The notes under the pieces were generated by a model. It saw only the letters and a program-made list of their open reading frames with translations, ran no database searches and was not told the origin of the DNA. Both the position numbers and the translations under genes were made by a program. From NCBI RefSeq assembly GCF_013280595.1, contig NZ_JAAATY010000023.1, forward strand, positions 1 through 64,000: 64,000 bases of DNA. Direction: 5' to 3'. Below are positions 1 through 8,468 of the stretch, piece by piece. The stretch is from Kibdelosporangium persicum. GTDB lineage: Bacteria; Actinomycetota; Actinomycetes; Mycobacteriales; Pseudonocardiaceae. Each line of letters starts with the position of its first letter. The first letter of the stretch is position 1.

Positions 1-160
1 TCGTGTTTCGAATGTCCCGGTCGATGAGAGTCGGGATCGGGGCGGTTCCTGGCGTCGCCGCGGGATCGCCGCGAATACTGGTTGTCTTTGGGCGGTCCCG
101 CGGTGGCGTCAGGGGCCGCATCCGGCCCGGCTATCGCGATCGGGCATTTGAAACACGGCC
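1..160. mobile_element. MITE-like element, copy 1 (cut by window edge)
   Basis: These 160 bases are identical, base for base, to 17187-17346. The right end reads CATTTGAAACACGGCC and is followed by TA (161-162). The left end lacks only the first two bases (GG) of the complete copy. The complete copy has 16-bp terminal inverted repeats matching at 14 positions, so this is a short non-autonomous element with no coding capacity. The ends resemble those of IS5/IS427- or IS630-type elements, but no transposase is in the window. It lies 60 bp upstream of the LapA-like gene and could supply or displace its promoter. Confidence 0.75.
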
Positions 161-220
161 TAACCCGAACGAGTGAACCGCGACCTGCGATCACTCCGGT
201 CAAGCGGGATGATTCCGGGC

Positions 221-625
221 ATGACGAACCCCGAAACCCCGCCGACCGACGAGTTCCCGGTGCAGCAACCCCACCCGACCGGCACGGACAGCCCCGTGCG
301 GGTGACCAAGGCGACCAGGACCAGCGGGACGTGGATCGCGGTCATCGTCGCCACGGTCCTGCTCGTCTTCCTGTTGATCTTCATCCTGGAGAACCTGACC
401 ACGGTCACGGTCAGTTTCCTCGGCATGTCCGGCGGGCTGCCGCTCGGCGTGGCGCTGCTGTTCGCCGCGATCTCCGGCGCGTTGCTCGTCGCCCTGATCG
501 GGGGCGCGCGGATCATGCAGCTCAGGCACCGCGTCCGGCGGGCGGCCAGGGTTTCCGCGACGCGGCCCGCCGAGCGGCCGACCGGCCCTGCCGGGCCCGC
601 TGGATCTGCCGGGCCCGTGACGTAA
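221..625 (+). CDS. LapA-domain (DUF1049-type) small membrane protein
   Basis: A 134-aa protein. The first 36 residues are Pro/Thr-rich and hydrophilic. Two hydrophobic segments follow (about 37-56 and 72-95), separated by the LapA-like stretch ILENLTTVTVSFLG. The tail is basic and then Pro/Ala/Gly-rich. This two-helix hairpin with an FILEN-type motif is typical of the lipopolysaccharide-assembly-protein-A domain, found in small actinobacterial membrane proteins of unknown role. The ATG at 221 is preferred over the in-frame ATG at 173 because the extra 16 residues look like upstream noise and abut the MITE. It ends 8 bp from the convergent GH2 gene. A structural membrane role is inference. Confidence 0.7.
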   Translation: MTNPETPPTDEFPVQQPHPTGTDSPVRVTKATRTSGTWIAVIVATVLLVFLLIFILENLTTVTVSFLGMSGGLPLGVALLFAAISGALLVALIGGARIMQLRHRVRRAARVSATRPAERPTGPAGPAGSAGPVT

Positions 626-632
626 CGGCTGG

Positions 633-2336
633 TCAGCCGCGGTCGCGGACGATCTCGTCGTTGATCGCGCGCACCTCCGCGAAGTCCATCTTGGCCACCT
701 GGCGGTCGTAGGTGAAGAAGCCGTTCAGCTCGTGCTCCACGTCGGTGATCTGGGTGTAGATCGCGCCGCTGAGCCCGTTGCTCCTGGCCACTTCCAGCAC
801 GTCCCGCTGGTTCTCGACGTAGCGCTTGGTCAGCGTGGGGATGTCCGGGGCCATCTCGTACGCGTCGCCCTTGCCGAACCACATGTGGCCGTCGACTTCG
901 AGGCCGATGCCGCCGTGCTCGCCGTCGATCGCGATCCGGGTGTCGTCGGGCACGGGCTTGGCGGGGCCGACGTAGTCGTGCAGGTCGATCACGTCACCGC
1001 GGCCGGAGTCGCCGAACGAGTCGGTCAGGTTGTAGCCGCTGTGCGCGTTGACAAGGCGCGTCGGGTCGAGGGCCTTGACGTCGTCGGCGATCCGGCCGGT
1101 GTCCTCCAGCGACCATTCGCCCCAGCCCTCGTTGAACGGAATCCAGCCGACGACACACGTCCAGTTCTTCTTCTGCGCCACCATTTCGTGCAGTTCGGCC
1201 TCGAACTGGCGCTGAGCGTCGGCGGGTGGTCGGCCCAGTCTGGTCGACGGCATGTCCTGCCAGACGAGCAGGCCCAGCCGGTCGGCGTGGTGGTACCAGC
1301 GGTCCGGCTCGGTCTTGATGTGCTTGCGGACGGTGTTGAAGCCCAGCACCTTGTGCTGCTCCAGGTCGAACCGCAGCGCCTCGTCGGTCGGCGCGGTGTA
1401 GATGCCGTCCGGCCAGTAGCCCTGGTCGAGCGTGGACAGCAGGAACAGGAACTCGCCGTTCAGGGTGAACCGCAGCCTGCCGTCCTCGTCCGGCTTCATG
1501 CCGAACTCCCGCATCCCGAAGTACGACGTGACGCGGTCACCCTCGTCGAGGATCACTTCGAGGTCGTACAGGAAAGGCGAGGTTGGCGACCAGAGCTTCG
1601 GCGCCGGCACCGGGACGTCCACAGTGCCCTGGCCGGACTGGCGGCTGACGATCGTGTCGCCGTCCCGCACGATGGCCTCGAAGGACCCGGCGCTGTGGAC
1701 GGTGAGGCGCAGCGACTCGTCGCGCACGGAGGGAACCATGTCCAGCGCCGCGATGTGCGTTTCGGGCACCGGCTCGATCCACACGGTCTGCCAGATGCCG
1801 GACGCGCCTTCGTAGAAGATGCCGCGGTCGGGAACCAGACGCTGCTTGCCGATCGGCTGCCACGTGGCGTCGGCACGGTCTTCGACCCCGACGATGATCT
1901 CCTGTGGCCCGTCGGCGTTCAGCGCGTCGGTGACGTCGAACGAGAAGGACCCGTAACCGCCCTGGTGCCCGCCGACCTCCCGGCCGTTGACGTACACGGT
2001 CGCGCGGTAGTCGACGGCCCCGAAGTGCAGCAGGACGTGCTCGTCCCAGCCGGGCGGCACGTCGAACATGCGGCGATACCACATGAAGTCCTCATGCCGG
2101 GCGATCCCGGACAAAGCGGACTCGATGGGGTAGGGGACAAGCACACGCTCGGGTAACGTCCGGCCGAACGGAGGCTGGTCGCCGGGTGTCGCGGGGCTGA
2201 ACTCCCAGACACCGTTGAGGGAGAGCCAGTCCGGCCGGACCAGTTGTGGTCTGGGGTACTCGGGCAGGGCGTTGGCGGGGGAGACCGAGTCGGTCCAGGG
2301 AGTGGGCAGCTTGGGTTCGGCCATTGTCCAGTCCAT
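633..2336 (-). CDS. Glycoside hydrolase family 2 (beta-galactosidase/glucuronidase-like)
   Basis: A 567-aa protein with the GH2 order: an N-terminal jelly-roll sugar-binding domain (about 35-190, with WYRR and VYVNGR), an immunoglobulin-like domain (195-285) and a TIM barrel (290-567). The acid/base motif IPFNEGWGEW puts the catalytic Glu near 403. A second Glu in DGEHGG near 473 is the likely nucleophile. There is no signal peptide, so it should act in the cytoplasm on an imported oligosaccharide or glucuronide. It is shorter than E. coli LacZ and closer to the compact GH2 group. The ORF opens with GTG at 2339 and ATG at 2336; a later ATG at 2324 is also possible. Substrate cannot be told. 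Confidence 0.85.
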   Translation of the reverse strand: MDWTMAEPKLPTPWTDSVSPANALPEYPRPQLVRPDWLSLNGVWEFSPATPGDQPPFGRTLPERVLVPYPIESALSGIARHEDFMWYRRMFDVPPGWDEHVLLHFGAVDYRATVYVNGREVGGHQGGYGSFSFDVTDALNADGPQEIIVGVEDRADATWQPIGKQRLVPDRGIFYEGASGIWQTVWIEPVPETHIAALDMVPSVRDESLRLTVHSAGSFEAIVRDGDTIVSRQSGQGTVDVPVPAPKLWSPTSPFLYDLEVILDEGDRVTSYFGMREFGMKPDEDGRLRFTLNGEFLFLLSTLDQGYWPDGIYTAPTDEALRFDLEQHKVLGFNTVRKHIKTEPDRWYHHADRLGLLVWQDMPSTRLGRPPADAQRQFEAELHEMVAQKKNWTCVVGWIPFNEGWGEWSLEDTGRIADDVKALDPTRLVNAHSGYNLTDSFGDSGRGDVIDLHDYVGPAKPVPDDTRIAIDGEHGGIGLEVDGHMWFGKGDAYEMAPDIPTLTKRYVENQRDVLEVARSNGLSGAIYTQITDVEHELNGFFTYDRQVAKMDFAEVRAINDEIVRDRG

Positions 2337-2382
2337 CACGCCCGAAGTTACCAGTGATCACCCCGCCCCCCACCCCACCGGC

Positions 2383-2436
2383 CCCCCTCGTGAGTGTTTA
2401 TCGGTGTTCTAACCCTGATAAACACTCACGAGGGGG
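2383..2436. repeat. Palindromic repeat, copy A (20-bp perfect stem)
   Basis: Perfect 20-bp arms at 2383-2402 and 2417-2436 share the core CTCGTGAGTGTTTATC. The 14-nt loop is GGTGTTCTAACCCT. The same stem and loop recur at 11965-12010 and 39497-39544. Here the element lies between divergent genes, the GH2 gene on minus and the CPBP gene on plus, where a terminator is not expected for either one. Flanking C-rich and G-rich runs extend the symmetry imperfectly. Confidence 0.85.
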
Positions 2437-2494
2437 ACCGGGGGTGGAGTGGGGCTGAGAAGATCGTCAGGCTGGCGTTCGTAGGTTTGACGAT

Positions 2495-3178
2495 GTGGCT
2501 GTGCGGACGGTGCCGAAGATGACGGTAGGTGCGGAGATCACCACCGGCCGGCGGGCTTACCTGCTCGCCGAGTTCGTCGTGCTGTTCTTCGGCACGATCG
2601 CGGCCTTCGCCGCGTTCGCCCAAGGGGTGAGCCCGATCCCTTTCCTCGTCGTGCTCGGCGTCGTCTCGGTGCTGTACCTGGTGCGGCAGAAGTCGTTCGA
2701 CCGTAAGGACTTCCTGCGGCCTGAGGCGGTACGCGGCCAGTTGCGCCCGATGCTGGCGCTGTGGGTGCTCGCCGCCGTTGTCGCGGTCGCCGCGGTCGCG
2801 ATCCTGCTGCCGGACGACCTGTTCGGGCTGCCCGCGAGTAATCCGTGGCTGTGGCTGGCGATCGCCATCGGTTATCCGTTGCTGAGCGTGTACCCGCAGG
2901 AACTGATCTACCGGGCGTTCATGTTCCACCGCTATTCGGCCGTGTTCGGCACGGGTGCGGGCATGGTGGTGGCGAGCGCGGCCGCGTTCGGGTTCGCGCA
3001 CATCATCTTCGGCAACTGGTTCGCCGTGGTCGCGACCACTGTGGGCGGTCTGCTGTTCGCCTCGCGGTACGCCCGCAGCCGGTCGCTGCTCGCGGTGTCC
3101 ATCGAGCACGGGCTCTACGGCGTGCTCATCTTCACCGTCGGCCTCGGGCAGTTCGTGTACCACGGAGCAGGTTCCTGA
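2495..3178 (+). CDS. CPBP-family intramembrane protease-like protein
   Basis: A 227-aa protein with about six to seven hydrophobic helices. The CPBP (Abi/Rce1-like) signatures are present: PQELIYRAFMFHRY near 134-147, FGFAHIIFGNW near 165-175 with His169, and a late SIEHGLYG. Motif 1 normally reads EExxxR; here the first position is Gln135, and Glu136 and Arg140 are kept. Family members are membrane metalloproteases or non-proteolytic scaffolds, in some cases linked to bacteriocin immunity. GTG at 2495 is the start used; an in-frame ATG lies eight codons later. It stands alone between divergent GH2 and the hydrolase at 3237. Substrate is unknown. Confidence 0.8.
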   Translation: MAVRTVPKMTVGAEITTGRRAYLLAEFVVLFFGTIAAFAAFAQGVSPIPFLVVLGVVSVLYLVRQKSFDRKDFLRPEAVRGQLRPMLALWVLAAVVAVAAVAILLPDDLFGLPASNPWLWLAIAIGYPLLSVYPQELIYRAFMFHRYSAVFGTGAGMVVASAAAFGFAHIIFGNWFAVVATTVGGLLFASRYARSRSLLAVSIEHGLYGVLIFTVGLGQFVYHGAGS

Positions 3179-3236
3179 CGCACCCCACAGCTTGTTGATC
3201 AACTAGCCACGGTTCGCTCGCGCGCTGTCTGGGTAC

Positions 3237-4118
3237 ATGCGTCGCATGGGGATATTCGCCGGATTCGACCTCGACCGGATCGAAGGCGCTGGGGTGAAGC
3301 TGAGGGTCCGTCACGGCGGTTCCGGCTCGCCTGTGGTGCTGCTGCACGGTCATCCGCGCACACACACGACGTGGTACCAAGTGGCGCCCGAGCTGGCTCG
3401 TGACCATTACGTCGTCTGCCCTGACCTGCGGGGATACGGCCAGTCGGACAAGCCGGCGAGCACTGAGGACCACGTGCCCTACGCCAAGCGCGCGATGGCC
3501 GCGGACATCGTCGCGGTCATGCGGGAACTCGGGCACTCGCAGTTCGCCGTCGTCGGGCACGACCGTGGCGCGGGCGTGGCGTACCGAACCGCGCTCGACC
3601 ACCCGGACGTCGTGACCAAGCTGGTCGTGATCGACGCCGTTCCCACGGTCGAAGCGCTCGAACGGTGTGACGCCACCTTCGCGCGCGAGTGGTGGCACTG
3701 GTTCTTCTTCGGCCAGACCGCCAAGCCGGCCGAGCGGGTGATCACCGCGGACCCGGAGACCTGGTACAACGCGTGGACGGTGAACTCGCCGGACCGGCTC
3801 GGGCCGGAGAACCACGCCGACTTCCTCGCCGCGATCCGCGATCCCGCCACGGTCCACGCGATGGTCGAGGACTACCGCGCCAACCTCGGTGTCGACCGCG
3901 TCCACGACGAGGTGGACCGTGCCTCGGGCAGGCAGATCACCTGTCCGACGATGATGCTGTGGTCGCTGCGTGACGACATGGAACAGCTCTACGGCGATCC
4001 GCTGGAGATCTGGAAGCCGTGGTGCCCGCACATCGTCGGGCACGGCATCGACTCCGGCCACCACGTCGCCGAGGAGGCCCCCGCGGAACTCGCTCAGGCC
4101 CTGGGCGACTTCCTCTGA
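3237..4118 (+). CDS. Alpha/beta hydrolase, haloacetate dehalogenase-like
   Basis: A 293-aa alpha/beta hydrolase. HGHPRTHTTWY forms the oxyanion-hole strand. The nucleophile elbow GHDRGAG has Asp109, so the chemistry is that of dehalogenases and epoxide hydrolases and not of Ser esterases. VIDAVPT gives Asp133, DSGHH supplies the catalytic His near 275, and the cap contains WHWFFF (153-158), a hallmark of fluoroacetate dehalogenases. In that family two Arg residues (D-R-x-x-R) bind the carboxylate. The first is present (Arg110), but the second position is Gly113. Substrate preference may therefore differ from haloacetates. It ends 44 bp before the aldo/keto reductase on the same strand and is probably cotranscribed with it. 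Confidence 0.75.
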   Translation: MRRMGIFAGFDLDRIEGAGVKLRVRHGGSGSPVVLLHGHPRTHTTWYQVAPELARDHYVVCPDLRGYGQSDKPASTEDHVPYAKRAMAADIVAVMRELGHSQFAVVGHDRGAGVAYRTALDHPDVVTKLVVIDAVPTVEALERCDATFAREWWHWFFFGQTAKPAERVITADPETWYNAWTVNSPDRLGPENHADFLAAIRDPATVHAMVEDYRANLGVDRVHDEVDRASGRQITCPTMMLWSLRDDMEQLYGDPLEIWKPWCPHIVGHGIDSGHHVAEEAPAELAQALGDFL

Positions 4119-4162
4119 AGTCTGGACTTGCTGGTCCATTTTTGGCTCGGCACCCTGGGCTC

Positions 4163-5245
4163 ATGGCACTTGACCAGTACTACCTGCTCGGCAAGTCGGG
4201 TCTGCGGGTCAGCAGGCTCGCGCTGGGCACGATGAACTTCGGCACGGCCGGATTCCACGCGGCCTACGGCAAGACGCGGGACGAAGCCCGGCCGATCCTG
4301 CGCGCCTACCTCGACGCGGGCGGCAACTTCGTCGACACGGCCGACTTCTACACCGCGGGCCAGAGCGAGATCATCATCGGCGATCTGCTGGCGGAAGCCG
4401 GTGTACGGGACCGCGTCGTGCTGACGACCAAGTTCACGAACACCCTCGACCCCAGTGATCCCAACGCGGGCGGCAACGGCCGCAAGCACATGATCAAGGC
4501 AGTCGAGGATTCACTGCGGCGGCTGCGCACCGACTACATCGACCTGTTCCTGCTGCACATCTGGGACCGGATGACCCCGGCTGAGGAAGTCGTCCGCACC
4601 TTCGACGATCTCGTGCGAGCGGGCAAGATCCGGTACGCGGGCCTGTCGGATGTGCCCAGTTGGTACGCCGCGCGTGCGCAGACGTACGCCGAGGCGCACA
4701 ACCTGACGCCGATGATCGGGTTGCAGCTGCCGTATTCCTTGGTGGCACGCGAGATCGAGCTCGAATACGTCTCACTGGCACGGAACCTGGGCATGGGCAT
4801 CACCGGCTTCGGGCCGGTCGCGGGCGGCCTGCTGTCCGGCAAGTACCGGCCGTCGGAGAACGGGCTGAGCGGCGACGGACGCCTGATCGACAGTCCTGGC
4901 TACCGGCCGGTCGGCGAGCGCGAGTGGCAGATCATCGCCGCTGTCGAGAAGGTCGCCGACGGACTCGGCCGCAGCATGGCGCAGGTCGCGATCAACTGGG
5001 TGGCCACCCGGCCCGGCGTCGCGGCGGCACTGATCGGGGCGAGCGGCGCCACCCAGGTGACGAGCAACATCGGCGCGCTGGACTTCGAGATCCCGGCAGA
5101 CGCCCGCGCACTGCTGGACGAAGCCAGTGCGCCGGCGGTGCCGGGACCGTACGCGCTGTTCCAGCCGGCTGCTCAGGCACAGTTCGTCGGGCGGAACGTC
5201 GGCGACAAGCCCACCGGGTACTCGCCGCCGCTGTGGGTCAGTTGA
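4163..5245 (+). CDS. Aldo/keto reductase
   Basis: A 360-aa NADPH-type aldo/keto reductase of the YajO/Tas-like group. The catalytic tetrad is visible: Asp58 in FVDTADFY, Tyr63, Lys90 in VLTTKF and His132 in LFLLHIWD. C-terminal cofactor-binding features (GPVAGGLLSGKY and the ALIGASG segment) are present, and the length is normal. ATG 4163 is chosen because homology starts there with a typical first strand (YYLLGKSGLRVSRLALGTM). The same frame stays open upstream, overlapping the hydrolase, but that part is out of character. The last 8 bases overlap the convergent LCP gene. Physiological substrate is unknown. Confidence 0.85.
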   Translation: MALDQYYLLGKSGLRVSRLALGTMNFGTAGFHAAYGKTRDEARPILRAYLDAGGNFVDTADFYTAGQSEIIIGDLLAEAGVRDRVVLTTKFTNTLDPSDPNAGGNGRKHMIKAVEDSLRRLRTDYIDLFLLHIWDRMTPAEEVVRTFDDLVRAGKIRYAGLSDVPSWYAARAQTYAEAHNLTPMIGLQLPYSLVAREIELEYVSLARNLGMGITGFGPVAGGLLSGKYRPSENGLSGDGRLIDSPGYRPVGEREWQIIAAVEKVADGLGRSMAQVAINWVATRPGVAAALIGASGATQVTSNIGALDFEIPADARALLDEASAPAVPGPYALFQPAAQAQFVGRNVGDKPTGYSPPLWVS

Positions 5246-6239
5246 CGCAGCCGTCGCCGCCCGCGCCGTTCGCGGGCTCGCCGGGCGTGCCGGGCTTGCC
5301 GGCGAAGAGGTCGGCGGTGAACTGCCGTGCCGCGGCCGGATCCACGATGACAAAACCAGTGGTCCCGCCCGTCGGTTCCGACCACGGCACGGTCGCGATC
5401 GCCACGCTGGGCCGCTTGGCCAGCCGGCGGGCGATGTCGATCAGGTCGAGACCGGGATCGGTGCGGACGTGCTGACGCAGCAACGGGGCGAGCGTCGCGA
5501 GCCGCGTCGCGTCCTCAGTGGACACCTTGCCGATCAAGGCACGCAGGAAGGCCTGGTGACGCGCGATCCTGTCGAGGTCACCCATGGGCAAGTGGTGCCG
5601 TTGCCGCAGGAACGCCAACGCCTGCTCACCGGACACGACCTGCTTGCCCGCCTTGAAGTCCGCCTTCGCGTACGGGTCCTTCGTCGGCGCTTTGAGGCAG
5701 ACCTCGACGCCGCCGACAGCCGAGCTGAGCGCCGCGAACCCGGCCATGTCCACCATCGCGTAGTGCTGGGCCCGGACGCCGGTGAGCTTCTCGACCTCCG
5801 TCACGGTCGCCTGCGCACCGGCGTCACCGCCGCCGTTGGTGCTGAACACGGCGTTGAGGCGAAGGTCCGAGCTGACCCGGCTGTCCCGCGGCAACGACAC
5901 TGCCCGGAACGAACCGTCCACACCGAACCGGGCGAGCACGAGCGAATCCGGGCGTTCGTCGCTGGCGTCCATCCCCATCAGCAGAATCGTTTGGTCGGCC
6001 GCGGGCGAGGGAGCGACCTCCTGTGCGGCGGGCGGTGCCTGCTCCCGTGCGGCGGTCAGGGGGACGACCACGGCCACGATGCCTGCGGCCACCGCGAGTC
6101 CCGCCACCGCGACGACCATGGTCCTGGTGCGCCGGGGCTTGCGGCCGCGCCGCAGGGTGGCCAGCACGACGCCGGGATCGACCGCCTGCTCGGCCTCCGT
6201 GGCGATCGCCTGGCGGATCAGCAGTTCGTCGTTGGTCAT
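5238..6239 (-). CDS. LytR-CpsA-Psr (LCP) family protein
   Basis: A 333-aa protein with a cytoplasmic N-terminus (about 1-38, ending RRGRKPRRTR), one transmembrane helix (39-62) and an extracellular LCP domain. LCP marks include LLMGMDASDERPDSLVLARF, SLPRDSRV with the conserved Arg, the LNAVFSTNGG segment, and RQRHHLPMGDLDRIARHQAFLRAL near the end of the domain. LCP enzymes transfer polyprenyl-linked wall polymers to peptidoglycan. Its ATG overlaps the stop of the upstream sigma-factor gene (ATGA), so the two are translationally coupled. The sigma factor may report on wall state through this membrane partner; that is inference. The C-terminus ends in a Gly/Asn/Cys tail. Confidence 0.85.
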   Translation of the reverse strand: MTNDELLIRQAIATEAEQAVDPGVVLATLRRGRKPRRTRTMVVAVAGLAVAAGIVAVVVPLTAAREQAPPAAQEVAPSPAADQTILLMGMDASDERPDSLVLARFGVDGSFRAVSLPRDSRVSSDLRLNAVFSTNGGGDAGAQATVTEVEKLTGVRAQHYAMVDMAGFAALSSAVGGVEVCLKAPTKDPYAKADFKAGKQVVSGEQALAFLRQRHHLPMGDLDRIARHQAFLRALIGKVSTEDATRLATLAPLLRQHVRTDPGLDLIDIARRLAKRPSVAIATVPWSEPTGGTTGFVIVDPAAARQFTADLFAGKPGTPGEPANGAGGDGCVN

Positions 6240-6736
6240 CGCTGCACCTCCATGACCCGGTTGTCCGCGCGCAGTGCCTTGAGCGCGAGCGAGATGTGAC
6301 TGCGCACGGTGCCTTCCGTGCAGTTCAGAACCGTGGCGATCTCCGCGTCGGTGCAGTCCTCGTAGTACCGCATCACGAGCGCTGCCCGCTGTTTTCGCGG
6401 CAGCATGGCGATTCTGCCGCGCATCGCGTCCCGTTCGGCGTGGTGCACAGCCGGATCCGCGACCGGCGGGGTGAGCCGGTCGAGTGTCCTGGTCGAGGAC
6501 GAGATGTCCCTGGCGGCCTTGCGGTGGCGCCAGGACAGGTACTCGTTCGTCACCATCCGCTTGACGTAGAGGTATGGCGCGTCCATCGCCGCGATCCGTG
6601 CCCACCTGCGCTGCGCCCGCAGCAGCACCTCCTGCACGATGTCCTGGGCCAGGTACCGGTCACAGGTCATCGCGGTGGCGTAGCGCAACAGCCGATCGAG
6701 ACGATCAGTGACGAACTGGTCGAAGCCGTCCGGCAC
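6236..6736 (-). CDS. SigE-family (ECF-type) RNA polymerase sigma factor
   Basis: A 166-aa sigma-70 family protein without regions 1 or 3. Region 2 runs about 10-75 (DRLLRYATAMTCDRYLAQDIVQEVLLRAQRRW, VKRMVTNEYLSWRHR). Region 4 runs about 100-155 (LPRKQRAALVMRYYEDCTDAEIATVLNCTEGTVRSHI). This matches the SanA/SigE subfamily common in actinomycetes. The GTG at 6736 follows an AAGGGAG ribosome-binding site. It overlaps the LCP gene by ATGA and is divergent from the tmrB-like gene. No anti-sigma gene is adjacent, so the membrane-anchored LCP protein is the only obvious partner. Confidence 0.88.
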   Translation of the reverse strand: MPDGFDQFVTDRLDRLLRYATAMTCDRYLAQDIVQEVLLRAQRRWARIAAMDAPYLYVKRMVTNEYLSWRHRKAARDISSSTRTLDRLTPPVADPAVHHAERDAMRGRIAMLPRKQRAALVMRYYEDCTDAEIATVLNCTEGTVRSHISLALKALRADNRVMEVQR

Positions 6737-6783
6737 CGCCGCTCCCTTCTGCTCGAGTGTCGAGTGCGGCAGGGAAACCCCGG

Positions 6784-6827
6784 AACACCCGCCCGGTGTT
6801 GAACGCCGCCGCTGTGACGTGTGTCAC
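6784..6827. promoter_or_regulatory. Two inverted repeats in sigma-factor/tmrB divergent region
   Basis: AACACC-N5-GGTGTT (6784-6800) and GTGAC-N4-GTCAC (6814-6827) lie in the 108-bp region between the two divergent genes. GGAAC at 6782-6786 resembles an ECF -35 element, which would suit autoregulation. A third inverted repeat, CTCGA-GTG-TCGAG (6752-6764), sits just upstream of the sigma start. Regulator identity is unknown. Confidence 0.4.
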
Positions 6828-6844
6828 TGTGAGAAGGTTGGCGG

Positions 6845-7465
6845 ATGTTGATCTGGATCAACGGCCCCTTCGGCGGTGGCAAAACGCAGACAGCGTACGA
6901 AATACGGCGCAGGCTGCCGGGCAGTGTGGTCTGTGACCCCGAAGAGGTCGGTTTCGGGCTGCACCGGATGACCCCGCGCGCGTTACGTTCGGACTTCCAG
7001 GACATGCCCGCCTGGCGGCAGGGTGTGCTCGAAGTGCTCGACCTGGTGCTGACCAGGCACGACGGCCCGGTGATCGCGCCGATGACCCTGATCAACGCCG
7101 GCTATTTCGGCGAGATCGTCGGCCGGCTGCGCGACAGCGGCCACGACGTGCGCCACTTCGCCCTGCTGGCGCACCGGGAAACCGTGCTGCGCCGGCTTTC
7201 CGGCCGCGGCTTGGGTTTGCTCGTGGGCAGGCAACGGGCCCTGCGCCTGGAGAGTTTTGCCGTGTCGAAGCTCGACGCCTGCCTGGAACGACTCAGCACG
7301 CCGGAGTTCGCCGAGCAGATCTGGACCGACTCGCTGACCGTCCCGCAGGTCGCCGACCACATCGCGACCTCGGTAGGAGCGCGGCTCGCCCCGGACACCG
7401 ACAGCCCGCTGCGGGGCCGGTTGCGCCGCACGTGGACACAGGTCCGCCACGTCCGGTTCGGCTGA
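6845..7465 (+). CDS. tmrB: TmrB-like ATP-binding protein (tunicamycin-resistance family)
   Basis: A 206-aa P-loop protein. It opens MLIWINGPFGGGKTQTAYEIRRRL (Walker A at 7-14) and continues CDPEEVGFGLHRM, then PMTLINAGYFGEIVGRL. This order closely follows Bacillus subtilis TmrB, an ATP-binding membrane-associated protein that gives tunicamycin resistance. Tunicamycin blocks polyprenyl-phosphate HexNAc-1-P transferases, so it is notable that the divergent neighbour operon carries an LCP wall-polymer transferase. The C-terminal 30 residues are basic and could associate with the membrane. Homology is recalled from family knowledge; the resistance phenotype in this organism is inference. Confidence 0.75.
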   Translation: MLIWINGPFGGGKTQTAYEIRRRLPGSVVCDPEEVGFGLHRMTPRALRSDFQDMPAWRQGVLEVLDLVLTRHDGPVIAPMTLINAGYFGEIVGRLRDSGHDVRHFALLAHRETVLRRLSGRGLGLLVGRQRALRLESFAVSKLDACLERLSTPEFAEQIWTDSLTVPQVADHIATSVGARLAPDTDSPLRGRLRRTWTQVRHVRFG

Positions 7466-7712
7466 CTGGCGTGTTCATGCCACAGGCCGTCATCTTCGGC
7501 GTCCACGTGGCACCGTTACCGCCGTCACCGGCCAGTGGACGGCCCGACACTGCGACGGCCGTCCGCGGCACCTGGACGGTGACGCCGAAGCCCTCGTGGG
7601 CGGTATCGGCGCCAGGCCGGAAACCCCCAGCAACCGGCGCCGCCGCCCATGGGGGCGACTACGGCATCCGTGGGCCGTACGGGTTCGGCGAGAGGTCCAT
7701 GCCGGTGCCGTC

Positions 7713-8468
7713 TCACTGTCCGTTGAGAACCATCTCGTGCACCTCCCGCAGGTGCCTGCCGGGTTCGATGCCGAGCTGGTCGACCAGTGTGTGCCGGGTC
7801 CGCTGGTAGACCCGCAACGCCTCGGCCCGGCGGCCGGTCGCGGCCAATGCCCGCATCAACTGCGCGGCGAACCGTTCGCGTAACGGGTACTGCCGCACCA
7901 ACGTGTCGAGCTCGCCGAGCAGCTGCCCGGCTTTGCCGCACGCCAGCTCGGCGTCGACGCAGTCCTCGACCACGCAGATGCGCTCGGTCTCCAGCCGTGC
8001 CGCTTCCAGTTCCAGGTGCGGCTGGTCGATCGCGCACGCGTCCGTGCCGCGCCACTGGTCGAGCGCCCGCCGCAAGTGGTGTGCGGCAATCTCGTACTCC
8101 CCGACGCGCGCGGCCCGTCTGCCGGCGTCGGCTTCGGCGTGGAAGGTCAGCAGGTCCAGATCGGTGACGTCCACCCTGATCCGGTAGCCGCCGTCGCTCT
8201 GCTCGATCGGGATGCCGCGGCCCCGCAGCCGGTGGATGTACGTGTGCAGGTTCGACATGTGCGACTTGGGCGGGTTGTCGCCCCACAGGACCGCCACGAG
8301 CCGTCGTGCCGGCACCCAGCGGTTGGCGTGGAACAACAACTCGGTGAGCAACGCCGGCAGCCGGTTGCCACGCAGCGCTACCCGTGATCCGTCGTCCGCC
8401 GACACGGTCAGTGGACCCAGCACGCCGAACCTCGGCTCGTCCCGGACCGCCATCCCGATGGTGATCAT
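7713..8468 (-). CDS. SARP/AfsR-type transcriptional regulator (short, BTAD only)
   Basis: A 251-aa regulator. An OmpR-like winged helix spans about 12-100 (FGVLGPLTVSADDGSRVALRGNRLPALLTELL, PARRLVAVLWGDNPP, LHTYIHRLR). A bacterial transcriptional activator domain spans 105-250 (TDLDLLTFHAEADAGR, RERFAAQLMRALAATGRRAEALRVYQRTRHTLVDQLGIEPG). It lacks the NB-ARC and TPR parts of AfsR, so it is a small SARP, a class that usually activates nearby specialised-metabolism genes. No biosynthetic cluster adjoins it. The nearest candidate targets are the divergent methylase-kinase pair. The 247 bp downstream (7466-7712) show no recognisable gene. Confidence 0.85.
   Translation of the reverse strand: MITIGMAVRDEPRFGVLGPLTVSADDGSRVALRGNRLPALLTELLFHANRWVPARRLVAVLWGDNPPKSHMSNLHTYIHRLRGRGIPIEQSDGGYRIRVDVTDLDLLTFHAEADAGRRAARVGEYEIAAHHLRRALDQWRGTDACAIDQPHLELEAARLETERICVVEDCVDAELACGKAGQLLGELDTLVRQYPLRERFAAQLMRALAATGRRAEALRVYQRTRHTLVDQLGIEPGRHLREVHEMVLNGQ

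Noticed and set aside
7466-7712. Small secreted or RiPP precursor peptide between tmrB-like and SARP genes
   Set aside because: Open frames exist on both strands, but none has a ribosome-binding site, a leader/core pattern or a maturation gene nearby.
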